Positions 27,995 through 36,000 of a stretch of DNA of 62,159 nucleotides are shown here, piece after piece. The translations under genes were made by a program, and so were the position numbers. Positions within the stretch are counted from its first letter, which is position 1. Each line of letters begins with the position of its first letter. The stretch is from Rhodocyclales bacterium (GTDB taxonomy: Bacteria > Pseudomonadota > Gammaproteobacteria > Burkholderiales > Rhodocyclaceae): NCBI GenBank assembly GCA_028292505.1, contig JAQGMF010000050.1, forward strand, positions 1 through 62,159. The letters are read 5' to 3'. The notes beneath the pieces are model-generated. The model was given only the letters and a program-made list of their open reading frames with translations, did not search any database and was not told where the DNA came from.

Positions 27995-29023
27995 TTAGAA
28001 GCCGCCACGACCTCCATCCCTCCCACCGCGACCGCCGCCTCGCCCACCGCCGCGTGGCGGGTCCAAATCTGGAGGCCTACGCCGCTCTCGCTCGGGCGTG
28101 TGCGGGCGCACGATGACTTCGCGATCCGGCACCGCGTCGGCTGCTGAATCGGCGTCATAGACACGCACGCCGATCGGGTGCTGCCGATTGTTGTTGCGCC
28201 CACGGCGTTCCGCTTCGCCCAGGCGGGTTCCGCGTTCCGGAAAACCGCGGCCCCCCACCTGGGCGCTCGCGGCCAGCCGACTCGATGCAATGCCTACGTC
28301 TATGTCACTGGCATCCCGGCCGCGGCTCGCAACGTGAAACGGAACATCCGGATGGCGATAGCTGTGCCCTGTCACCGAGCTTCCCGAGACGAAAACCTCT
28401 CCATCACGCGCCTGCTCGGCCAAGCCGCGCGTGGCGTCGCGAAACTCGCGTTCGCTGGCGAATCCACGCGGGAAAGTCCTGGGAGCCGGTGCTTGCGGTG
28501 CGGCCCTTACAGGCGCAAGACCTTGCGCAGGTGGCTGGACAACTTGTTGTGGCGGCGGGCCGCCACGCGCGCCGCCCACAACGGCCTGCGGCACGAGCTG
28601 CAGGACCTGCGGTGGGGCTTGTACGGCACCCGGCCCGCGCGGTGGCTGTTGCTGCATCGGCGCAAGCTGCTGAGCCGGCGCGACCTGTTGCGGTGGGGGT
28701 CCCCTCAGCCACGCATTCTGCGGGGGCACAACGAGTTGTGGCGCGGGTTGAACGACAGGCTGCGGCGGTGGCTGCACGCGTGCAGGCGCTTGCTGCATGG
28801 GCGCGAGGCCTTGAGGTGGATGTTGAGGGACGTTCAGCGGCAAGCCGCCGCGTCCCGGTTGCCCGAGTCCACCACGCTGAGGCGCTGGCGGGTGACCACC
28901 ACGTTGCGGTGCCTGCTGCGGGCCGCCACGTCCGCCCCCCTGCACCGGTGGCTGAAAACCGCCGCGGCCGCCACCCTGGCCACCTCGGCCACCACCCCGC
29001 CCCCCGCGACGATCGTCAGCCAT
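27995..29023 (-). CDS. Candidate T6SS effector D: RGG-box N-terminus, nucleotidyltransferase-like domain
   Basis: The ATG at 29023 with AAGGAGATGCCAA gives 342 residues; a longer TTG-initiated frame is unlikely. Residues 5-60 are dense RGG/GRGG repeats, residues 60-185 are Pro/Gln-rich, and the last 20 residues return to RGG repeats. Between them, about residues 183-310, is the domain shared with candidate A: GFASEREFRDATRGLAEQARDG, VFVSGSSVTG (211-219), SDIDVGIASSRL (239-250), HPIG and RPHTPERER. Compared with A there is a 7-residue insertion between GSS and SDID. RGG boxes bind RNA in eukaryotic proteins; here that is inference. Confidence 0.7.
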   Translation of the reverse strand: MADDRRGGRGGGRGGQGGGRGGFQPPVQGGGRGGPQQAPQRGGHPPAPQRGGLGQPGRGGLPLNVPQHPPQGLAPMQQAPARVQPPPQPVVQPAPQLVVPPQNAWLRGPPPQQVAPAQQLAPMQQQPPRGPGAVQAPPQVLQLVPQAVVGGARGGPPPQQVVQPPAQGLAPVRAAPQAPAPRTFPRGFASEREFRDATRGLAEQARDGEVFVSGSSVTGHSYRHPDVPFHVASRGRDASDIDVGIASSRLAASAQVGGRGFPERGTRLGEAERRGRNNNRQHPIGVRVYDADSAADAVPDREVIVRPHTPERERRRPPDLDPPRGGGRGGGRGGRDGGRGGF

Positions 29024-29137
29024 TTGGCATCTCCTTTTCTTTTTCAGCTTCATCCACAGAGGCAATAATGACAAAAACATTATCCTGGACAAAAGATTGG
29101 CGACGACATTTCACAGACAGGTATTCAGCCAAGGTAG

Positions 29138-30310
29138 TCACAGTGAATTCCATTTCTTCTTGCTGAAACCGGGCACAACAGATTTGTCTTTGCGCACAAT
29201 CGATACGGCATCGAAGTGGCCGGATTTCTCGCCGTGCACCGGAATCGTCTGCGGATGCGTCGTCACCGTCGTGACCGGTTCTGTGATGGTCTTGCTGACG
29301 CCCTTTGCCGGTTTTTTCGGATCCCATGCAGGGTTGGGAACCTTCTGTTGTCGCGTCTCAGAGGTGTCGTAGGTCTGCCCCGTCAGCGCCTTGTCATGGC
29401 TCGTGCGCGCCTTCTGCAATTGCCCGGTGATGTGATCGGCGCCCTGCGGCGTCAGCTCGTAACCTCCTGACTTGAGCAGCAAGCCGAGGTTATGCATTGG
29501 GCGTATTGCGCTGGAGCGCTGATCCCAGTCGCGCTTGAGGCCAGCCTTGTTCTTGCCTTGCTTTTCGAAGGTGGCGTCGAAGCCGACGCCGGGGTCGCCC
29601 TTGACGAAGTCCGAACCCGGCCCGAAGGTCAGATTCTGGCGGACCTGGAACAAGGCCTTTTCGTGATCCGGTCCGGCGTACAAAGTGTCTGTTGCGACCT
29701 GTGTACGGAAACGGCCGGCCGCCGCTTTTTCCGGGGCTGAACCTCCTTCAAGGCGCTTGATGCCTTCGTCGACAAAGCCGAGGAAATGATCGGACACGGT
29801 GTGATGTGTCGTACCGATGGGATCGCGCGTACTCGATGGCGTGGCCTTGCGAATCTCTTCCAGATGTCCTTTTTGCGTATCGACACCGCCGCTCCAGTTG
29901 CCGGCCAGGCGTCCACCGGGCTTGACCACAGGCGCTACGGTTTTGCGCACCCGCCCCGATTCTTCATAAGACTTGCCGACCAGCGCCGTGAGCTTTGGCG
30001 GCGTATTGCCCTTGATGCTCTCCTGCAGATCCGGGCTCGCCGCCTTCAAACCTTTGCGGAACTGAAAACTCCGGAATGCTTTTTGAATAGTCGTTGCCGC
30101 TGCATTCTGCTGGCGCTTTTCGGCGCGGCGCTGCGAACCTGTCAACGGCTTCGGCGGTAAAGGCTCCGAACTGGATCGGCCACGCGCTGGCATCGGGCTC
30201 AACGGCGGCGTGCCTTGTTGCTCGCGCCACGCCTGGCTGACCAGCGCGTCCTTGCGCAAGGGTGGTGGTGGCAAACGACTACGACCGTTTCCTTTTTTCA
30301 GATTGTCCAT
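29138..30310 (-). CDS. Candidate T6SS effector E: Pro-rich N-terminus with IQ-type motif
   Basis: A 390-residue protein. RSRLPPPPLRKD at residues 10-21 is an SH3-ligand-like polyproline. Residues 75-85, IQKAFRSFQFR, match the calmodulin-binding IQ consensus IQxxxRGxxxR except Ser for Gly, within AATTIQKAFRSFQFRKGLK. Residues about 110-390 look more folded (THHTVSDHFLGFVDEGIKRLEGG; GRFRTQVATDTLYAGPDHEKALFQVRQNLTFGPGSDF; AIRPMHNLGLLLKSGGYELTPQGADHITGQLQKA) and match no family I know. Located 60 bases downstream of tssA on the same strand. Confidence 0.65.
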   Translation of the reverse strand: MDNLKKGNGRSRLPPPPLRKDALVSQAWREQQGTPPLSPMPARGRSSSEPLPPKPLTGSQRRAEKRQQNAAATTIQKAFRSFQFRKGLKAASPDLQESIKGNTPPKLTALVGKSYEESGRVRKTVAPVVKPGGRLAGNWSGGVDTQKGHLEEIRKATPSSTRDPIGTTHHTVSDHFLGFVDEGIKRLEGGSAPEKAAAGRFRTQVATDTLYAGPDHEKALFQVRQNLTFGPGSDFVKGDPGVGFDATFEKQGKNKAGLKRDWDQRSSAIRPMHNLGLLLKSGGYELTPQGADHITGQLQKARTSHDKALTGQTYDTSETRQQKVPNPAWDPKKPAKGVSKTITEPVTTVTTHPQTIPVHGEKSGHFDAVSIVRKDKSVVPGFSKKKWNSL

Positions 30311-30370
30311 GCAGCGCCTCTACGCTTTATGAATTGAAGCCGCGACCTGCCGCATGCACATCCGGCTGCA

Positions 30371-31564
30371 TCAAGCTTGAGCATCGGTGGCACCCTCGCT
30401 CCTGGCCAGACCGAGCAGCTCGAAAATACTGATATGCCCTTCGCATCTCACAAAAACTTCCTGGTACAACTCTGCGGTGTTGAGCTGGCCCCAGTCGACT
30501 GCACGGCGGATCAGGTAAGGCACCGGGCTGTGCGGTTCGAGCCGCGCGAGGGTATTGGCGATATTGGCAAGCGCGGCATACACGCTGGCGCGGTCGCCAT
30601 CGCGCAGCGGCTGCGCGGTCACCGCCTTGCTTTCCGTCGCCGATGCGGCAGCCGGGCTGTCGTTTGGAGTGCTGGTCATGTCAGGCACGGCAAGCTGCCT
30701 GGGTGGCGGCGAATAACCGCGTTTGCGTAGCTCCGAGCCGAGCATCAAGAAAATGTTCTCGATGAGGCTGTGCAGGCTGCCGAAGCTCGGCGCATCACGC
30801 CCGAGTTGCGCATCGAGCAATCCATCCAGCATATCCAGCGCAGCCAGTGCGTCACGCAGATGCTCGTGGTTCTGTGCCAGGGATGGGCTCGGCGAAGAAC
30901 TCAGCGCGCCGGTGAACTGATTGAGCGTAGTGCCTTCGATCTGCGCTTCGCCTTTGCTGCCCAACGCGGCGCGCACCTGCTCGTTGTGCTGGGCCTGCTC
31001 CCAATCGGCCCAGCCGAATTCGCGCACGGCGCCGGTCTCGGTGAATGGCACGAGGCGCAGTGGCGAGAGCAGCTTCTCGTTGATCCAGCGGAACAGGTTG
31101 TCGCGGTATTCCGCATCGAGCGGAAAGACGTGATCCCAGTAGTGCTCACACAACTGCGAGATCAGGTACAGGCATGGCGCGATGGCGCGAAAACCATGGC
31201 GCGCGATTTCCGCTTCGAGCAACCAGGTGGCGAGCTGCAGATCCTTGCTGCGCGTAGCGAGACCATTCACGCAATGTTTGCTCACCGAAGGCCACTCGGC
31301 GCGCTTGAGTTCGCGTTCCCATGGCCCGAGCGGCAGGGACGGATCGTCTTCCTCGCGCGCATGGCGGATCACCTGGTAGAGCTCCGAGCCGATCAGCAAT
31401 TCGCCGGCAAGCGGCCGAGAGACGATCGGCGCCAGCAAGGTGTTGAGCGAAGTCGTCAGCACGATGCTGAAATAGTCTTCGGCGAGCGTCTCCAGCACAC
31501 CTTCAGGATCGGCATGCGCTGCCGCACGAGAGAGAACACCTGTATCCACATCAGCCTTGCCCAT
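30371..31564 (-). CDS. tssA: T6SS protein TssA (ImpA family)
   Basis: A 397-residue cytoplasmic T6SS component that caps or primes the growing tail. The ImpA_N domain is visible at about residues 45-130 (PLAGELLIGSELYQVIRHAREEDD...WERELKRAEWPSVSKHCVNGLATRSKDLQLATWLLEA), followed by the YLISQLCEHYWDHVFPLD block. The C-terminal segment ANTLARLEPHSPVPYLIRRAVDWGQLNTAELYQEVF is also typical. AAGGAG precedes the start. Unusually it is embedded among effector-like genes, between candidates F and E, rather than beside the core tss genes. Confidence 0.92.
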   Translation of the reverse strand: MGKADVDTGVLSRAAAHADPEGVLETLAEDYFSIVLTTSLNTLLAPIVSRPLAGELLIGSELYQVIRHAREEDDPSLPLGPWERELKRAEWPSVSKHCVNGLATRSKDLQLATWLLEAEIARHGFRAIAPCLYLISQLCEHYWDHVFPLDAEYRDNLFRWINEKLLSPLRLVPFTETGAVREFGWADWEQAQHNEQVRAALGSKGEAQIEGTTLNQFTGALSSSPSPSLAQNHEHLRDALAALDMLDGLLDAQLGRDAPSFGSLHSLIENIFLMLGSELRKRGYSPPPRQLAVPDMTSTPNDSPAAASATESKAVTAQPLRDGDRASVYAALANIANTLARLEPHSPVPYLIRRAVDWGQLNTAELYQEVFVRCEGHISIFELLGLARSEGATDAQA

Positions 31565-31657
31565 GTCATGCTCCTTCGTTTTTCCACATTGATGCTTTTG
31601 TCATTTCGGAAACCGTGCTCAGGATTTTCCGATCATGCTTGTGTCACTTCGCCCAAC

Positions 31658-32881
31658 CTATATGCCCTTGGACTTTGGCAGCGGCAATGATTTCGATCTT
31701 GGTCTGCCGGTTATGGGAGGGGAAAGAACAGGAGAATGCGCAGGCGATCCACCTGGGCCTCCGCTTATGCCGGATGTATGAATCGGACTTGGTCTCTTCC
31801 TTGGTGATGTCATCGGCGAGAGGCTGGCGTGCGGGCTCGCTTGTGGGCTACCCACACGTTGCGGCGGACCTGACCCGAGCACAGGCGACGGCGAGTGACG
31901 CGGTGGCTGCATCGGCGCCAGTGAACCGGGAGATCCTCGGCGTGGCGACTCTTGCGCCGAAAGGCCGCTGGCAATAGGTCGCCGCACTGGCGACGGGCTT
32001 TCCGGCGTGCCATGAGACAAAGGGAGAAAGTTGTGCGCCGGGCTGGATCGCTCGGGGCTGCTCTGCGGCGATATGACAAGTGGGGAATGCGACGGTGCCC
32101 GACGCGGCGGGATATCGATCGCCACGCTCGGGCTCTGCCCGAGGAGCGGAGAAATCTCAGTGGGCCTGCGTACCGGCGGCCCGAGCATGGGCGCCTGGAT
32201 AGAGCCGAGCCCGCCTTCGCCGTGCTCGACGTCACGTACGGGGCTGATGCTCGCCGACGCCCGCGATCGCTGCGGCGGCGGTGCGAAGTACGCGGCGGCG
32301 AATCCCGTGGCAGTCCCCGCCAGCCAAGCCGCTGACGACAGCGTTCCATGATAGGTGGCGGTCGCTGTATCGTTTTCTGCAGAGGCTCTGCTGGCGGAAA
32401 TACTCAGACCAGCACCAGCAACGTTCAATGCGCCACTGAGCGCGGTGAGTCCGCCGTGCCATGACTCGCGGCTGCTCTGCGCGCCAAGCCATTCTGCCCC
32501 GCCGCGCACCGTGCTTACCGCACCACCCAGCGCCCACGCGCCCGATGAGGCATAACTTGTAATGGCGCCTCGCGCGGTCTGTCCATAATATGACGTCAGC
32601 GTAGCAGCAGAACTCAGTACGCCAGCCGCCCCCGCAGCCGCATTGGTAAGCCTGTCCCAGCCCCAGCCCGACGAATTGCCGTGTTCAGCGACTGCGCCGC
32701 TTGCTGCCCAAGACACACCGCTGGCTACACCGACGACGGCTTGCGCTCCCGGATGCGCGAGGTTCGCCGCCACGCCCGATGTGACCGCGCCGACGCCGTC
32801 AAGAAACGACGCCGCGCGAGTCTGCGTCGAGATATTGCTGAAACTTCCGCTCCTCGGTGGCGTTGCGCCGTCTGCACTCAT
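31658..32881 (-). CDS. Candidate T6SS effector F: Ala/Gly-rich hydrophobic N-half, Ser-Pro repeat tail
   Basis: A 407-residue protein in two halves. Residues about 25-200 are Ala/Gly/Ser-rich and moderately hydrophobic with small-residue zippers (GVGAVTSGVAANLAHPGAQ; LTNAAAGAAGVLSSAATL; ALSGALNVAGAGLSISAS), compatible with membrane insertion. Residues 210-407 are a Ser-Pro array with basic followers (SPVRRP, SPRRGSPGS, SPRKRPSP), similar in character to candidate A. No known family. Located between tssM and tssA on the same strand, after a repeat-bearing gap of about 190 bases. Confidence 0.62.
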   Translation of the reverse strand: MSADGATPPRSGSFSNISTQTRAASFLDGVGAVTSGVAANLAHPGAQAVVGVASGVSWAASGAVAEHGNSSGWGWDRLTNAAAGAAGVLSSAATLTSYYGQTARGAITSYASSGAWALGGAVSTVRGGAEWLGAQSSRESWHGGLTALSGALNVAGAGLSISASRASAENDTATATYHGTLSSAAWLAGTATGFAAAYFAPPPQRSRASASISPVRDVEHGEGGLGSIQAPMLGPPVRRPTEISPLLGQSPSVAIDIPPRRAPSHSPLVISPQSSPERSSPAHNFLPLSHGTPESPSPVRRPIASGLSAQESPRRGSPGSLAPMQPPRHSPSPVLGSGPPQRVGSPQASPHASLSPMTSPRKRPSPIHTSGISGGPGGSPAHSPVLSPPITGRPRSKSLPLPKSKGI

Positions 32882-32952
32882 GGCCTTGCCTTGTCTGTCG
32901 TTTTGCTAAACGACTCGTGAATCAACAGGCAATCCGCAACAAATATGTCTTC

Positions 32953-33034
32953 GTCATTTCCGTAAAAGCGGGAATCCAGTGGCGCTAACGCTGCATTGCA
33001 AAAACCGTTGGATTCCCGCCTTCGCGGGAATGAC
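32953..33034. repeat. Pair of inverted GTCATTCCCGC-type repeats between tssM and effector F
   Basis: Left arm 32953-32978 (GTCATTTCCGTAAAAGCGGGAATCCA) is the imperfect reverse complement of right arm 33009-33034; each arm is itself a small hairpin of the form ATTCCC-N8-GGGAAT or a decayed version. The right arm fits the dRS3-like pattern known from Neisseria and seen in many proteobacterial intergenic regions. A related copy lies at 54206-54233. Confidence 0.8.
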
Positions 33035-33070
33035 ATGTTGGGGCTTGACCAGTCCGAACTCAGACGCACC

Positions 33071-36000
33071 TCACTCATCGCCAGGCGCCTTTTTTGGGAA
33101 ATGCAATGGCAGCTTGAGAACGCGATCCGCCGCCTTGGCATCGCTACCGAGCAGCGACAGGCCGAGGTATAGATGCGCGCGGCCGCGATCGCTCTTGCCC
33201 GGTATGACTTCGCTCTGTTGCGGCACCGAGAAGCCGAGCATCAGTTGCTTGTTGCCATTGTCATCTTGCGTGCGATGCAGCTCGATGAAGCGCAGCAGCG
33301 ACCACGTGCCGCTCGCCACGAAGGTGGCATCGTTGCCTTCGACGACCAGATCCGGTTGCTGCTTCTCGGCGACCGGCGACCATGACGAGTGACTAGCCCA
33401 GGTGAGATCTAGCGCGAGGCTCTGACCCACTTGCCAGTCGAGCGTCGTCGGGCGATTCGGGAAGCCCGCCGCCTTGCTACCGCTGCTGAGCAACCAGGCC
33501 ACGATCTGCTCGCTGCCTTGCGACTGCTTCGGCTGCGCGCGGAAGACAAGGCTCAGACGAATCGCTTCGCTGGCATCCGGCGCGATGATATTGCTGCGGA
33601 AGAAATCGCTGATAGCGTCGAGCTCTTTGACGAACTGCTGCGCGCCGCGCCAACGCTCGCCGCTGAGTTCGCCCATTGCATCGCCGAGCGTGGCGCGTTG
33701 CGCGTCGTAGTCGAGGAAGAAGCTGCGCACAGCGGCCAATCTCGCGTCGGGCACTTTCGGGTCAGCGAGATCGGCAAACGGATAGCGCCCGGCCAGATCG
33801 CTCTTGAAACGTTGTGCCAGCGCGTTATAGGCTTCCATCGCCGTCGCCACGCGGCGATTGGTGCAACGCTGATTCACCAGTTGCTCGAGCGGGCGGCGGC
33901 GTTCCGCAAACATGTCATCGCCATATTCCGGCGACACATAGGCAGCGAGCTGCTTGCGGCAATTGCTGTAGCTCAGATCGGCGAGCTGCTTCATGAAGTA
34001 GTTGTCGAGATTGGCAACCTGCCCCGTCGGCTCCTTGCCCAGCGTATAACGATTGAGCTCGTCGATGCTGTTGTGCCAGAAGGTCGCAGTCTGCGGCACG
34101 CTGCGTTGCGCATCGCTGACGCTTTGCGAGCCTTGCAGCAGATTCATAAACGGCGTGGCGTAACTCGCCAGCACTTGTGCACGCGCCACCTGCCGCGACA
34201 GGTACTCCTTGAGGATCGGCAGCGCGCCTAAATCAAACAGCATATCGTTGCCGTTCGCGGGCGTCGGCAGGTACAGGCGGCTGGAGTCGGTCAGCGCGCT
34301 GATGCGCGACAGGCTCTCTGCGGCGAAATTGCGTGCGCACTGACGGATCGCCGCCGCGCTGGCAGCAAAACCGAAATCGCCGTAACTGTGCAACACACCG
34401 AGCAAGGGATCGAGGCTGAGCGACAAGTCATTACTCATGCGCGCCAATTGCTGGTCGGCACGCGTCACCGATTCGAGACTGACCTGGTTCGCAGGTGTGT
34501 CGGTCGGCGCGATCTGTGAGCGCTGCAGGCTGTCGTTGAGTGCGTACTCAAGTGCTTGCCGCGCCAGCCTGTCGTAAAGCGGTCGTGCTGTCGTGGCGAG
34601 CGCTGTGAGCTGCTGCTTCTTGACGAAGGCGTTGTACTCATTGACGTAGGCCGCGGCCTCTGCGGTCTCGGGACGGCGGAAACCTTCGCTGCCCGGCATG
34701 CAGCTGAAACTGTGCGTCACGCCCAAGCGCATAAAGCCAAGTTGCACCAGCGCCGGCAGGCCGAGTAATTCCGCCTGCATATTAGCCGACAGAGAAAGCC
34801 CGCCTTTGGGGCGCGCAGTAAAGAGATTGCCGTAGGGCGGCATGCTCAACGCACCGAGCGACGTCATCTCGGGTTTGAAACAGCGCTCGGCGTCAAATTT
34901 CTGCGGCACCTGCATCAGGTATTTAGCATATCCGTAGTCGCGCACCAGTGCATCGATCTGCGGCTGGGCATAGGCACGGATTTCCTCGCACGGGCTGGTC
35001 AGCACCGTCGCGTTGAGCCACGACTCGCTCGTCCATGACAACCATGCAACGAGCCGGCGCGTGTTGGCGAGAACCGGCGCTTCACCGCGATTGAGCACAT
35101 CAATAAGCAGCGCGCCGCGCGCCACTTCCTGGCTCAGGCTGGCACGCGTTGCATCACCAAGCGCCTGGATGTGGCCGGCAAAACGATCGCGCATGCTCTT
35201 CGGCAGCTCAACCTTGTCGCCAATGGGAACCTTGTCGAAGCCATGACTCAGAGCGCCGCGCTCCTGCATCACATCCGGCGGGACGGGCGCGCCGAACACG
35301 TAGCTGGCGAGATCGGCCAGCGTATTGAGCAGATCGTCGCGTGACAGATGGCTGCCCTGCTGCGCCAGTTTGTCATAGCGCACGAGGTTATCTTCCAGGT
35401 CGTGCACATCCTGCAGCTTGGTCTTGAAGCGGGTGCGTAAATCCTGCAAGGCGCCGTCATCCGTCACGCGCGGCAGGATGACCTGATCGCTCCACATCTT
35501 GCGCGCGCGCACTTCCAGCAGGCACGCAAAGGTCGGCATGAGCACCTTGTCGATGGCACTGCTCTCGATACTGGCATCGCTCAGATCGGCGGCGCGTGTA
35601 TCAAAAAATGACGCTGGTATTGCGAGGTAATGTGCTTCGTCGTTGATGTGCGATACGTCGACGAGCAACGGGTAGACCTCGTCCTTACCCAGGCAATCGC
35701 CATGCCGTGCCGCGTCCGGCGCAGCACGCTGCAACTGCTCGACCGCGCTGATCAGCGTCGTCACCTGGCTCTTCACGCGCAGGGCCGAAAAGCCCAGCGC
35801 CACGCAGAGTGCGACCACGCCGACGATGGACGTAATCTGCATTGCACGCAGCAGGTGATTTCGCGAAAACAGGCCACTGCGTGTCGGCCGCGCAAGGTTG
35901 CGCTCGACCAGCACGCGCTCTGCAACCAGGGCGTCGACGAAGGAAACGTCGTTGCGCGCTGGTCCTTCGAGTGCGCCGTCGGCGGCCACGCTACCCGTGA

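Noticed and set aside
28820..29020. CRISPR-like short repeats
   Set aside because: Periodic GGxGG units are the coding sequence of RGG boxes; no constant-length repeats with unique spacers.
28178..29068. Two overlapping plus-strand open frames of about 295 codons opposite candidate D
   Set aside because: They are translations of the RGG/Pro-rich repeat in other frames; candidate D has a strong ribosome site and a domain shared with candidate A.
32953..33034. Insertion-sequence terminal repeats or attachment site near tssM
   Set aside because: No transposase or integrase nearby and no target-site duplication; fits a small dispersed palindromic repeat instead.
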